From Acanthosepion esculentum (taxonomy: Eukaryota; Mollusca; Cephalopoda; Sepiida; Sepiidae): a stretch of DNA of 64,000 bases. The position numbers were made by a program, and so were the translations under genes. Below, one piece after another: positions 34,351 through 45,839 of the stretch. Every line of letters begins with the position of its first letter. Positions within the stretch are counted from its first letter, which is position 1. The stretch covers positions 23,231,621-23,295,620 of the forward strand of contig OZ038495.1 of NCBI GenBank assembly GCA_964036315.1, in the 5' to 3' direction. The notes under the pieces are model-generated. The model saw only the letters and a list, made by a program, of their open reading frames with translations, was not told the origin of the DNA and made no database searches.

Positions 34351-34426
34351 ACACAAAAAACAGTTACACCGATCCTAAAAACCTGCTACCTGTTGATTGG
34401 CTTAGCAAAGAAACAGGCAATAAGGC
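34351..34426 (+). other. Candidate protein-coding exon
   Basis: A strong 3' splice-site-like sequence (TTTACATTTTCTTTTACAG) ends at 34350. What follows reads TKNSYTDPK-NLLPVDWLSKETGNKA in one frame, with varied, protein-like composition unlike the surrounding AT-rich sequence. It ends either at TAA (34428-34430), making it a terminal exon, or at GC|GTAAGG, making it a 76-base internal exon. I do not recognise the protein. This is the only segment that looks like part of a host gene. Confidence 0.35.
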
Positions 34427-34430
34427 GTAA

Positions 34431-35161
34431 GGACTAACATTATTAGTAAACAAAAATATTTTGCTAAAAAAAATTTAAAAAACTTAAGCTAAAAAACATC
34501 AAAAAGCGAATAAAGATGAAATTAAACATAAAATTAAATTTCTTTTCGTTAAAAAACAACGATTGCAAAAAACAAAACTGCAACATATTGAAAATAAAGA
34601 AAAGAGGAAAAAAAAGTTCAAATAAGGTAAATAAACTAGTCTTAATTTACAGATTCTCTTCTACACGTAATAAATAAATAAATAAAACTTACCCTTATTT
34701 TACGTGAAGGTTTCTGAAAAGAAAGTTGAAAAATTTTGTTAGAGATACGCCTCTAGAGAAGTATATTACTAGAGAACAGTGCTAAGAATGCACGTAACCC
34801 TTGAAGAAAATAAGCGAGGAAAAAGTGAAGTTTTACAGTCGATAGGTAAGAAGAAGGTAAGTAAGAAAGATAGGAAGGAGGGGAGGTGCGTTGTGTGTGT
34901 GTGTGTGTGACACCTGAATTGATGAACTCAGCTGACTTGAAGTTGACGTTTAGTTTTTTTTTTTTACTATCAGAATAGTGTCCACGTGTATGACTCATAG
35001 TTTATGAAGTTAAAAGTTTTGGCGGTAGCAGCTTGGACCGGGATGGGGGAAGAGGACAGTGGAAGTAATCAAGCTTTAACAAGAAACTGGATGACTGATT
35101 AAAAAGTGCCCAAGTAGAATAATAGCCTTTTACAGGAAGGGTTGGGGTTAATAAAAAATGA

Positions 35162-35163
<2 letters not shown>
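34431..35163. other. No gene recognised
   Basis: A (GT)9 tract at 34892-34909. A minus-strand open frame over it (34753-34998) is not supported. Confidence 0.5.
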
Positions 35164-35197
<34 letters not shown>

Positions 35198-35200
35198 GAA

Positions 35201-35247
<47 letters not shown>
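35164..35247. repeat. (TA)n then (GT)n microsatellite
   Basis: About 15 TA and 20 GT units separated by AATGAATGAC. Confidence 0.95.
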
Positions 35248-35499
35248 GATCTTCTTAAGGAATACGCTGCCCCTACCGTTGCTTTCTGTTGTTTAACACC
35301 TGTAGAATTTGCATTTTTGTTTGCCTAATTAAGAACTAGTTGAAATATGAAAAGCAAAACTGCTAGATTTATATTAAGTAAAAAATTTTAAAAAAGTGTG
35401 ACTTTAACTTTATATTGCACTCCTCATTTGAAAAGAACTTTTGATGTTAGGTTCTTGTAAAAGCCTACAGATGAAGTTTCTAAAAATTAAAGTATTCAA

Positions 35500-35788
35500 T
35501 TATTCATGGTAATTGTTCTGTTGAACGTTGCTATATGGTACCTAGACTTTATGAATATAAGCAGCAAGGTTTCCTTATTTTACAGTAGAATTGTAACAGG
35601 AACTTCAATGCTCTACAGTTTCTTCTCTCACACTTCTCGTTTGTAGAACTCTTCCGACTTCTTGCTTTCCAGCCAACTTTGATCTACAAAATTTTAAATG
35701 CAATACCAGTCGTTATTTACCGTCTTCATGATTCCTATTCTTTTATTGTTCTCGCTCCTTAATAATACTTTTCTTTTTCTTTCACATT
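35500..35788 (+). pseudogene. LINE-J 3' part, target of a Penelope-like insertion
   Basis: Reads HGNCSVE..., then FNALQFLLSHF and a decayed LRLLAFQPTLIYKILN region, the C-terminus of LINE-J. Its 3' end is found 1.26 kb on (37062-37095: TAGTAAACCCTT...TTGCCTTACTTGGGGTGAAA), so the element was split by the insertion. Confidence 0.75.
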
Positions 35789-35800
35789 TAGTAAACCCTT
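35789..35800. repeat. Target-site duplication, left
   Basis: TAGTAAACCCTT, identical to 37062-37073. The 12 bases flank the Penelope-like insertion. Confidence 0.85.
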
Positions 35801-37061
35801 CAATATCTGTCTATATTTCCGAGATGAGGTATTATGTACACTATTTACATTATTCTTTGTCGCCATATTTATTACAACGTTGTACGCTCCGGCCTTCTGG
35901 TTGGAATGTCGAACTGAACCCTTTATTTCGTTCTAGTTCCACGTGCCATATCTAATGAATGTCAGAGTTCATATCAGTTATCTCCTGCTTAATTCCCTGA
36001 ATTGAAAATTCATATCTTCGCCCTTTCTGTTTTAACATTCACACCGTCTTAACCAGGTATTGAACTCACACTCTTTAGGTCCTGTCACTGGATTTAACTA
36101 ACGCCTTTATCCACTGTGCCATGTGTCCTTGAGGACATCTGTGTATGAATTTCTGGGTATTATAAACCTAATGTCATCAGCAACCGTTTTTTACCGGTTT
36201 TTGCATGTTGCAATTTTTGCTGTTATCATTGCATTTTTTTTTACCAGAGTTCATGTTGCAATTTTTGTTGTTATTATCGCTTTTTATATTTATTACAACG
36301 CTTTTCTCTGGCACTCCTTATTACTGGTTCCCATATTGTATTCATTTCTATGCTTGGTCGGCTCAGGAGATTTTTGTGGCCAAGCATATGTGCTGATTCC
36401 TTAAGTTTACGAATTTTCCAATGGTGTTCTTGGTCTATGATCTCAACCTGATCCCACAGAGGGCGGTGATCTCCCTTTTCTCTCCATATGTGGTCAGCCA
36501 CGCCTGATTTTTCCACTTCCCTCGTGTTACAGCTTTCTGGTGTTCTTGAAGAATTACCTTAAGGGGACAGCTTGTCTCTCCTTTATATTTCTTTCTGTAG
36601 CTGTACGGGATAGCGTACACACAGTCTTTAGTCACGTTCTCCTCTATGGGGGGTCTTACTCGGGAAAGATATCTGCGAAGTGTCATCCAGCTTTTGAAGG
36701 TTGTCCTGATGTTATATGGACCGCAGATCCTTTGTATTTTCTCTGATAACCCCTTCACATAAGGCAGGCAGACTGTTTTCTGAGTGCTGTTGTCCTCCTC
36801 ATGTAACCGCTTACCCAGTTTTTTGGGGCTGCTGCCATGTACCCAGGGTAGTTGTTACGTTGTAGGGTACTACTTATACTGACCAATTCTTTATCTAATG
36901 TCTCTGGGTCGCCACTTATGACTTTTGCTCGGTGTTGTAAGCAGCGGACGATCCCTTTCTTTACGCTGTATGGATGGTGGAAATTGAAATTGAGGTACTG
37001 TTCGGTTGTAATAAATATGGCGACAAAGATGAGGACAATAGTCCGAATAATGTAAATAGTG
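35801..37061 (-). mobile_element. Penelope-like element PLE-A with tRNA-like 3' region
   Basis: On the minus strand, in order: an inverted 58-base copy of the tail (37061-37004); a coding region (37000-36274); a tRNA-like head (36128-36055, with GGCACAGTGGATAAAGG and GAGTTCAATACC); and a 3' tail ending TATAGACAG. The head and tail are those of SINE S2 at 22982. Identical 12-bp duplications flank the whole, so it moved as one unit, or the parts were joined before insertion. It is 5'-truncated, which with an inverted terminal piece is a common shape for Penelope copies. Confidence 0.85.
36274..37000 (-). pseudogene. Penelope RT C-terminus and GIY-YIG endonuclease
   Basis: Begins YLNFNFHHPYSVKKGIV, RCLQHRAKVISGDPE and NNYPGYM, the region after the RT domain of Penelope elements. 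Then come KTVCLPYVKGLSEKIQRICG and NIRTTFKSWMTLRRYL, the linker. The endonuclease part reads CVYAIPYSYRKKYKGETSCP-LKVILQEHQKA, where CGK.YIGETGR is usual, so the Tyr-Ile-Gly core is altered to YKGE and a Cys is lost. A -1 type frame change follows at about 36490, then DHIWREKGDHRPLWDQVEII and a tail ending SRPSIEMNTIWEPVI. About 245 residues survive; the RT catalytic core is absent. Confidence 0.85.
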
Positions 37062-37100
37062 TAGTAAACCCTTGTTTTGCCTTATTGCCTTACTTGGGGT
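37062..37100 (+). mobile_element. LINE-J 3' terminus and right target-site duplication
   Basis: Repeats TAGTAAACCCTT and completes the LINE-J end interrupted at 35788. Confidence 0.8.
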
Positions 37101-37312
37101 GAAAAAAAAAAAAACAACTTAGAAGTTGATTAAGAAATAATACGACTGGAGATTGGAATTAACTTACAAATTAAGATCGAACGAAACAAAAAGAAATATC
37201 AATAAATGATCCTGGCAAAATCTTTAAACAATTTATGTGAACATATTTCAACTAAAACAAAAAAAAACTGAGCTACATTCTATAAAAAATAAAACTTAAA
37301 GCTAAGTTCATG

Positions 37313-37354
37313 TTAAAATAGAAAGGGCGAAGATATGAATTTTCAAATAAATTC
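37313..37354 (+). repeat. Piece of the PLE-A/S2 middle region
   Basis: AGAAAGGGCGAAGATATGAA with flanks matches the minus strand of 36004-36040. Orphan fragment. Confidence 0.75.
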
Positions 37355-37674
37355 TCCTTTCTGCTTCATTTTACACTTAAGATATTCTATGTGCGTATTT
37401 TTTCATTTGTCAAGTTATCTAGCGTTTACCGAGTGTTGCGGGTCATTTCACTTAACTCTCAAAATTACTCCACCAGAAAATAAATGACCACGTTTCCTAT
37501 GATTTTTTTTTCTTTCTTTTTAAGTCTCCAACTCATAGTCAAATGCGGTTCGGATGCTAACCAACTGCAAAGTATTCAGAGATTTTCAATTTAAACTTTA
37601 AGGAATCATTAGTTGTTAATGTAAGCCTTACTGAACTGTTTCGACTGAGAAAGACGAGTCACTAGCGCTTTAAA

Positions 37675-37720
37675 ATTAGTTGCTTCGGGCAAATGGACTT
37701 CTTCAGTGTGAGGAGGCAGT
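37675..37720 (-). other. Hammerhead-like relic
   Basis: The minus strand reads CTGAAGAAGTCCATTTGCCC then GAAG, the same layout as the CTGAAGAAGGCC...GGCCGAAA motif in the PLE-A tail. Probably part of a decayed Penelope terminus. Confidence 0.35.
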
Positions 37721-37859
37721 TCGTCTAGGGAAAGGGAGACGTTGGTTTTTAAACATCCACTACCTTGCGGCGATATCCAAGCATGTATAAAAATAAAAAA
37801 AAAACTATGGAAGTAAATACAGTACTAAAATTCATAGTCGTGTCCCTAAGGCAGTTAAT

Positions 37860-38470
37860 AGTTAACATTGACCCGCATCCAGCATCTCCTGCAGCCAATC
37901 TGACCGAGCAATTATGCTTTTTCGTTGGATCTTGTTGATTTGGTCAAGTGAGAGGCCCCGTTGTCTGGGCAGCGCAGGGCCTCTATAGTGGCATAGAGGT
38001 TAAAGTGAACAGCCGATTTACCAACGCCAAGAAGATTAATGAAGGATAATAATAAGGAGCAAACACACGGGTCGTTTTAACAAGATAAGGTATTTATTTA
38101 CGAATTTATACGCTTGAAGTAGCGTCAGTAGCTCGTTCCCGGAAAATAAATCAGAATTCTTAAACTCCGTAGTTTTAGTGTATTGTCATGAAAAAGAAAT
38201 ATTCACACAACAGATTAAATGATCCGACACAAAATAATATTCAAAAATATTTAAGACACAGGTAAGAGAGTTCTTTGCTCACCGAAGGGATATATGGTTT
38301 GCATATTTCAAAAGTAAACGAAGAGAGATAGTTTGAAATATTTAGCTTGGATTGTTGAGAGAAAATTTTTTGAAGTGCTACTTGCTGGTTAGAGACCGAT
38401 AATATAATTGGCGAGTAATTTTTATACTGACGAGTACTGATCGTGAGGAACTGTAACTAAACCTTTCATG
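37860..38470 (-). mobile_element. Possible LTR fragment and leader
   Basis: The minus strand has GTATAAAAATTAC (about 38430), AATAAATACC (about 38090), a GGCGTTGGTAAATCGG boundary-like sequence and a GC-richer stretch (37870-38000) that could be leader. None of this is decisive. Confidence 0.25.
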
Positions 38471-39249
38471 TGACTTTAGACACTCCTCTTCTTAACTTTT
38501 CTCATTTTATATAAAAAAAGAATTTCGCATAGGCTCGAAACTTTCTTTCCTTCTTCTTGGCTGACCGACTAATTTCTGTGAAAGCAAGGTTTTCATTGTG
38601 CTAAAGAAAAATTTACATAGGTCCGAAAATTTCTTTCATTCTTGGATCACCGGTTAATTTCTGTGGAGGCAAAAATCTCACAAAGACTTGAGAATTTCTT
38701 TCTTCCTCAGTCCTCCGAATTTGAAGGGAGTGGGCGAAGGGAATTATTATTATTTCGATCTCACTACACCATAGCCGAAGAGAGGTCACTTCAGTCTCGA
38801 CATCCAGTGTGAGCACAACGCAGAAGACGTTACTCGCAGCAGGATTTATCTTGACCGATTAAGGAGCTACTATTATCACACAAGATCGCCAGATCTGTAC
38901 TATGCTTTTGGATACCAACTCGTGTTAGTATGCATACACACAAGGTACTAAAGAGTTCGAGGAATCTGAATAGATTAATAAATCTGTTATACTGTGAAGT
39001 TACCCAATATTTCCCTTATATTTGATGAATCTCTTGAAATCACACCATCTTAAAATAAGAAAGATCTTCTTTGAGGAAGCTATTCTGAACGTTACTTTCC
39101 GTGAACTTTTAAATAGGGGAAACACCTTCATATAAACACACTCGTGAAAACAGCTTTCATCAGATGAGGATTCTTTTTTTTTAAATTATTAATAATGTTC
39201 ACCTAATACAAAGTCCAAGAATCACTCAAAGTAGAGTGTTTCTGTGTGA
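38471..39249. other. Nothing firmly recognised
   Basis: Two imperfect copies of a TTTCTTTC.TTCTTGG-type motif (38540-38720). No gene. Confidence 0.4.
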
Positions 39250-39770
39250 TGTTATATGAGCGCAAGAAAGGGCAAGAAGTGAAGTTCATGGGGCTATGCA
39301 GGAAAGATAACGGTTAACCCTAGACTTGAAGAAATAAAGATTGTAGTGATTTTGAAAATATCCTGCCAATTGTCTGTTCCACAAAGCAACAGTTCTTAGG
39401 AAGAAGCTGTCCAAATGGAACTTACTTCTTACTGTTTGAAAACGAAGAGAGTGTGAGTCATTCACACTTGGGTACGTGGCATGGCGGATCCCAGTCGTAA
39501 AGATCACAGGCGGTGGGACTAAGGAAAGTAGCTCGTTTGAACGTATGCCGTGAAAATAGCGATAGACCAGCGAGAGATTCGGGGTGTTTTGTCTGTGGGA
39601 AAAGGGTTGTAAGGTGGAAATAATTCATTATCCACAAGGCGGAGTAGACGCTTTTGAAGTCTATCAAGACAGGCAAGTGAAGACTGAGCATCACCAGCCC
39701 AGATACGGCAGCGATACTCCATTTTTATTATCACTAAGCGTATGAAATTGACACTTTTCATTTCTTTTTT
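39250..39770 (-). pseudogene. LINE-J family, diverged subfamily, C-terminus
   Basis: Minus frames read YRCRIWAGDAQSSLACLDRL and QKRLLRLVDNELF, then a frameshift to RAIFTAYVQTSYFP-like sequence, then RTVALWNRQLAGYF and FKSRVNRYLSC. These are the post-RT domain and C-terminus of a jockey/CR1-like LINE. The line is related to, but distinct from, the FYKYFHGNC copies. Confidence 0.75.
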
Positions 39771-41585
39771 CTGTTCTGTTCAAACCTTTTTAATCTCATG
39801 TTTCCTACTATGATTTTTTTTAACTCTTTCATTATTCACCATTCTTGAATAAAATCCCCAACACTGCATTGACAAAATGTCTGTGTGTTTCTTGTTCATA
39901 AATGTTATTCATAACACAGACACGCATTCGTTGCACGTACACACCAAACTTCCACAAATTGGTAACTCCGACGCTGGATATATATACAATTTTCAGATAA
40001 TTAAATTAAAACTATCCTTGATACTACTACCTTTTTCCAAAACACAGTAAAATGATATCCACCTGTAACAACGAACCTGTAGAGATATCTTTAAACCTTC
40101 GTTCACCACCTAAAACTCTTCTCAATATTGCAAAATGATTATTTCGGCATCAAGAGCAAAGGTTCTGTTTTCTCTACTTAAAAGAACATGTTTATACGAA
40201 GAATTGCTGAGTATATAGACTATATTCAAAATACGTGCGTGGGCACACGAGAGGGTTTTGGAAAGTTCTAAGCTCTGCCAAAGGTACCTTTCGCAAAAAT
40301 TGAGTCAGATTTTGGCATGAACATTTCAACACCTCGTATGTATATACAAACAAATTATTTGAGGACAAATATTTAACGAGCTATAAAATGGAAGGTTGCC
40401 TAACGCATTGTTATGTGCCAAATTTTAATATTAGCATTTCTTTTAGAAGTAGAAACCTGGCAATTTCCAATTTAACACAGTACATAAAAAGGCACATCGT
40501 TTCCGTGTCACTAAACATCAAGTACAGAAACTCAAAAATAGACATCTTAAAAGAGGCCATATATGTGGACGGCTCGTTTCCACTTTGCATATATATGTTA
40601 CAACTTCAGTCGTAAAGGAAGAACTCTCGTAAGAAGACTACATTTAGTAGTTGTACGATTAAACACCTTCTGGTTTTGACACATAGATAAACTCTTAATC
40701 TGTTCTGCTGAGGAATGTTTGCAGGTCGTTGTATTGGAACAAGCGGATGACGATTACAACAGATCTCAACAGCTGAACCAGCGGATGAAGAGGGCTACGC
40801 ATGATGGACATGCTACAGAAGGTGCCACTTGATGTTATAAAAGCGGCAGTCCATTGCAGTTTCATAACTGGATTCTGCATGTCTCATTCCATATGTACCG
40901 CAGATGACATTCATGAAATCAAGTGTGTGGGTCATTTCCTGGCAAGTTGACGTCCACCATAAACAAATTCACGCCATCGGCACTTTCTTCTACTCTAATT
41001 TTTTTCACTTCCAACCAATATTTGCAAAGCCAAATGGCAATAGGGAATGGATGATGCAGGGAGCAGTTTTTGGTGAAACTAGAAGCTTCTAGTTCTGAAC
41101 CTGAACGTAGACGGCGAATTTAGTCATCAACGCCATCATCATAAAGGAAGCGATCAGCAAAGAAGAAATTAAATTCTTGGTTACGGGGTAAAGACGACAA
41201 CGACGATTGTGACAGGGGTTGAGCTTTACTTTCTATTCATCGTACTACAAACAATTAAGGACAGATAGTTGTTATGTTGGAGGGTGCGGGAATCGGCTCG
41301 TTGTCCCGACCACTAAAGGTATCACATAGCAACCTTAGAGTCGAGAACCCTTAGATAAGGTACCAGAAGTAATACTATGTTTCGGTGAGGATGTGGTGGT
41401 TTGATATGTGCGTCTCTCAGATACTTTGGTGTTTTCTCCCCATACTTGCTTTTCACTTAGTATGTATGCATCACTATACCCCGGAGTTACATACTGGACT
41501 GGATTCCTCTCCCCAAGTTGTGTTTAGGTAATATCTGACGAAGTCCCCAGCTCTGGTTAAAATGTCGCAAACCCAAGTCAGCCAC
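39771..41585. other. No gene recognised
   Basis: Higher complexity than most of the window, with short open frames (40388-40615, 40695-40880, 40904-41092) that match nothing I know. Confidence 0.4.
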
Positions 41586-41739
41586 ATGTTACATGTTACA
41601 CGGTGGTGAAAAAAGGTACCAACCGATTTGTAATGCAAGATAACATTAAACAAAATTAACAAAAGGAAAGTTTAAGAATTAATTTTCTTTGAAGTAAATT
41701 GCATACACAACGAGATGTTAATGAACATATTTGAGTGTG

Positions 41740-42272
41740 ACTTACTGTGTGTGTTTTAGGGTAAAGCATCCACAGCACTTTTAGCTTCAGTCTGAAAAGT
41801 TCTTGGTATACCCGTCGAAAGGGAGGGAAGAGAAAGTTACTTAAGGGTTCACTTGCATTTATACCCTCAGGATTGCTGCTGATACTATGTTTATTAAGGC
41901 ACTACAATTAGTTGGCTGCACATCCAGGATTGGAACCAAATTTCTACAAAATCCCAAAGTTGCTCTATGTGATTGAGATCCGGTTACTGTGGAGGCCACT
42001 TTAATACATTGCTGTGTTCCATGAACCAATCTGCAAATATATTTTTTTTAAATTTTTGGTGCAGTGCGTTGTCCTGCCGGATGTGGATAAATGCGCTGTA
42101 GTAATATTGGGATCAGCTACAATATCTAGGTAGGATGATTTAAAGTATCTTTCATTGGTATCAAGGGTCCCAATGTATGTCAATAAAATATTCCTTCATA
42201 CCATTAAATTACAACCACCATCCCGGGCCGTTGATGGAAGGCAAGATGATACCATACATTTTTGTGACGTAT
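41740..42272 (-). pseudogene. Tc1-like transposase, C-terminal half
   Basis: The minus strand encodes PGWWLXFNGMKEYFIDIHWDP, SSYLDIVADPN, a degraded QQDNA region, DWFMEHSN, and an SPDLN-IEHLWD-like stretch turned to NRISIT. This is the second half of a Tc1-type transposase, including decayed second and third catalytic sites. It is separated from its N-terminal half (42650-43012) by an insertion. The 3' end probably extends to about 41590. Confidence 0.7.
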
Positions 42273-42645
42273 GGTGGCCGATAATGAATAAAGTATAACT
42301 CAAGACTTGAATGTTAATAATTAATAAAACGGTATTTAATTACAACAGCAAAGAAATGCTTAACAAGAACAAAGTAAAAGTCAACCAAAAATAATTAATC
42401 GTTTCAGTGAATACCTTGTTAGTAGCGCGGCTCGACTTAACTAAATCCTAAATCAAAACCCATATCCTCGACACACAATAATCCACACTAATTCGACTGG
42501 ATAGTTCCACTCAATAGTCATTCAATAATCACTACAGTCAGTAGCCTGACACCGCTATTTATACACCTGGCGGAAAACATATTCATAAGTCCAGTGTCAC
42601 GCTCGAACCTCGGTGTCGCTAGTTACTCATTTTCTTGCTATATGA
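42273..42645 (-). mobile_element. LTR-like insertion in the Tc1 element
   Basis: About 370 bases interrupt the Tc1 coding region. The minus strand has GTATAAATAGCGGTG (TATA-like) near 42557 and an A/T-rich AAATACCGTTTTATT later. Candidate ends are TGTCAT...CGGCCA. No target duplication was seen, so the exact borders are uncertain. Confidence 0.45.
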
Positions 42646-42649
42646 CAAC

Positions 42650-43012
42650 TTTCATGTTGTTTAACGTCAAATTCAAACTTTTCTATCCGAATGTTGTATT
42701 AGAAATCGAAACTTATCAGACCAGGCAACATTTGTCCAATCTTCTATTGTTCAATTTTTATTATTCTTAGCGAATAATAATCTCAGTTTCTTGTTCTTAT
42801 ATAATAGGAGTGATATCCGGTGTGGTTTTATGCTGAAGCCCATCTACATCAGGGTTCAGCGTGTTGTGCATTCAGAGATGCTCTCCTGTAAACCTCCGTT
42901 GTAAAGAGTGGTTATTTGAGCTACTGTTGGTTTCCAATCAACTTGGACCAGTCTAGCCATTTTCCCCCGACCTCTTTGATCAACAATGAATTGCCGGTCA
43001 GTGGAATTTTTT
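42650..43012 (-). pseudogene. Tc1-like transposase, N-terminal half
   Basis: The minus strand reads RGRGKMARLVQVDWKPTVAQ, ITTLYNGGLQESISECTTR, then TIEDWTNVAWSDKFRFLIQH. WSDxFRF holds the first catalytic Asp. The order and wording are those of Tc1 transposases. Stops are present within it. Confidence 0.8.
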
Positions 43013-44750
43013 TTTTTTTATCATTCGCTGCAAACCCAGGAGATGGTTGTGCTTGAAAATTCTAGTAGATCAATAGTTTTATTTATTTATTTATTTTTAA
43101 TCGTCAGACCCTACGTCTGGCAACAACGATTCTACTGCGTTCAGATTTACTAAAATTACCTTTCTTTCCCACACTAATGTATGAAATAAAATTCAGTAGA
43201 CCAGGCCTCTATGACCATATTTAAATGGTTTGATTAGAAATTTGCATAAAAGAGCATTTTTTTCATGTGTACTTAAGTGACCATCGTGTATATGGAATTC
43301 AATTTGCCGTTTTGTCACTAATGATATATTGGTACATTATTATCATTAATTTGTTCTGTAAAGCGCATAGTAAACTAGCCACTTGACAGAGTTGTGATAA
43401 CAAGAAAATATCCCCCCAAACTATTCTTCAGAGATCCCGAAAACCACTAGTGAATATTTTTATGTAAACAAACTTTGATCGATTGATCGACTTTGATCAA
43501 ATTTTGCGGAAAGTCTTTCTCGGAAATTATTCTATTGAAGAAATTGCATCATTCCAATGGATTTGTTTTTATGTACAAAAAAAAAAAAAAATTTTTTTTT
43601 TGTTACATAAATTACTTTCTCTGTAGAAGTAAAAAAAAATATCATTTTCACCTAACCTGGTGAGTGTAGCTGTGGGTACAAGGCCGCACCAAATGATCTC
43701 AAAGTTAATATTCAAGTTCGATTACTTACGAATCACTCAACCCAAGTATTTAAATTTTTTAAATTAGTTCTTCTCCCCATCTAATTCCAATAATCATTAA
43801 ACGTAATCAAGTTTTCTTTCAAATCCCTTCACCCCGATTCTATGCCATATTCATTAATTTCTGTCAAGTCTCCTTGGGGTCCTACTCGCTTCAAGCAAAT
43901 GAGTTACCACCCACATCACAAGATCACTGCTGATCATTTGCGCTTGGAATTGAAGGTAACAAATCAATGTTTTGGTTTTTTTTTTTTTAAACACAGTCCA
44001 ATTTATGTTATAACCTCGTTTGCCAGGCACCTAATGCGAGCTGAAGAATTGTGTTAACAACAAGATTATGAAGAAGATCATTTGTCCAAATGATGCTGAA
44101 TATATTTTTCTACTCTGTATCATATAAGGTTTTGTTATGTTTTATCATCTATACTGCAATTACCCACTGGACATTACTAAATTACTAAACTACAATTTTG
44201 ATGGAGCTGGTTTTCATCACCATTATAGGGTCAGGAATGATTACTGAGAATCCACTTGACCTTTGAACAGAACTGACAGATAACAGAGACACTCTGTAAA
44301 CAAATGTATTTTAACTGTAACTTTAGGAAAACTATTTTAAGTACCATTAAATTAATTTATTTTTGTTAAATCGTATATATCTATAGCAACTTCTTTCTTT
44401 ATTTAAACTTATTTAATTACAAAATTTAAATTTTTTCTCTCGGTAAATTAAAATTAATGGAAGTTAAATTTGGATGACAAAATTGAATATTAAAAACAGC
44501 ATAAAACGTTAAATATGCAAAAGTAATTAATTTTTATGCTGCTTTATTCAGTCACATATGCAAAATATGAAAGGCATTTAAGTTTATAGCTTCAGATATG
44601 AACAAAAACAATGACGCGTGGCATATATTTTTTATTAGGTTAAACACTATGATTAGTGGTTATAATGTGTTTGAGCAAACATCCCTTTTTTTTTTAAACG
44701 GTGTAAATCTATGTCTACCGGCCAGTGCATTCGAGAATCTTAATAAAGAA
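43013..44750. other. No gene recognised
   Basis: Poly(T) runs at 43009-43019 and 43970-43988. The plus open frame 43842-44057 has no known relative. Confidence 0.45.
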
Positions 44751-44754
44751 AATA

Positions 44755-44855
44755 TGTCTCCCAGCAGGGTTTGAAACTGCCCACCCCCATAGGAGAAACA
44801 ATTATTAAGTCCAACGTGCTTTTAGACCGCTTATCCACAGAAGACTTTCAGTCAA
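44755..44855 (-). mobile_element. tRNA-derived SINE head (family S3), copy 1
   Basis: The minus strand reads GTGGATAAGCGGTCTAAAAG (box A region) and about 45 bases later CAGTTTCAAACCCTGC (box B). The 48255-48355 copy has the same layout. Spacing suits a class II tRNA ancestor such as Ser or Leu. Confidence 0.5.
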
Positions 44856-44996
44856 GTAAAATTCAATTGCTCTAAGAAATGCACATCTTTTGTTCAGATC
44901 TCCTGAAAGCTTATATCGACTAAATTTTTATTTTCATATCCGAAACGTAAACAAACTAATTTCGATGGAATTAATGGATTTTATTTATAATCGGTC

Positions 44997-44999
<3 letters not shown>

Positions 45000-45049
<50 letters not shown>
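45000..45049. repeat. (TA)n microsatellite
   Basis: About 25 TA units next to the end of a Tc1 element. Confidence 0.95.
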
Positions 45050-45055
<6 letters not shown>

Positions 45056-45755
45056 AAATAAAATAGCAACACTTTGAAGGACGATGTGGATTTTGAGCTG
45101 GATTCAGTATGTTTGTAGTAGATATTCTGAAGAAACTTTCAAAGTTTTCGCCCATATTTTAACGTGGTAATGCTCATACGAGTATACTGTCCATGTATGT
45201 GCTATAAACGGGAGACGCATGCTGTGATATGGTTTACTGTGTTAAAAGTCCATTACAAGCATGTGTTATGCAACTGAGATGAACACGTGCACATTTTGTC
45301 CAATTAATGTCGTTTGGGAAAGGTCCTTTAAGAGGCAAGAGAGTCCTTTCGGACTATTGCTACGCATGTTGGATATAGTATGTCGGTAATTCTTCAACGT
45401 TGACAAAAATAATCAAATGAACATTCCAACATATGTAGACCAGGTTCCGGATGGTCATGTACTATAAAACATTTCCGTGATAGATGCATTGTAAGAGCAG
45501 CATTAATTGACCACACACCGTTCACAACATAGAGCAAACGTAGCCTCAGTAGTTTCAACAGAGACGGTTGGGAATCGTTTAAGTGTAGCATATACAAAGG
45601 GGATATATAATATTAATATAGAGTCTGAGCACCCTTGATACACACTTTATTTTGGAACATGCAAGCACATTTACTGTAATCCATCAATATTACCTGTACG
45701 TTTAATCTTGAGTAAAATAAAACCCACATTTAGGGTGTTGCAATTTTCCTGTCCG
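45050..45755 (+). mobile_element. Deleted Tc1-like element (Tc1-C)
   Basis: The ends look inverted (AAAATAGCAACACTTT at 45060; complement of AGGGTGTTGCAATTTTCCTG at 45733). Inside, the plus strand has MSFGKGPLRGKRVLSDYCYA, later CKSSIN, and in another frame IVRAALIDHTPFTT with SFNRDGWESFKCSIYK, the N-terminal DNA-binding half of a Tc1 transposase. The catalytic half is missing. The last 150 bases match 46770-46940. Confidence 0.65.
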
Positions 45756-45839
45756 TCGGTTTATAGAAACATGTCCAATTTATGCTAAAATAAAAACATA
45801 TTTTAATGCATATTCTAGCCAGATTTACAATTACGGCAC

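Noticed and set aside
36123..36404. Plus-strand hydrophobic open frames
   Set aside because: Shadows of the minus-strand Penelope coding region and of a T-rich stretch next to it.
39129..39175. CTGATGAAAGCTGTTTTCAC on the minus strand
   Set aside because: No GAAA at the correct place (GAG instead) and no stem I.
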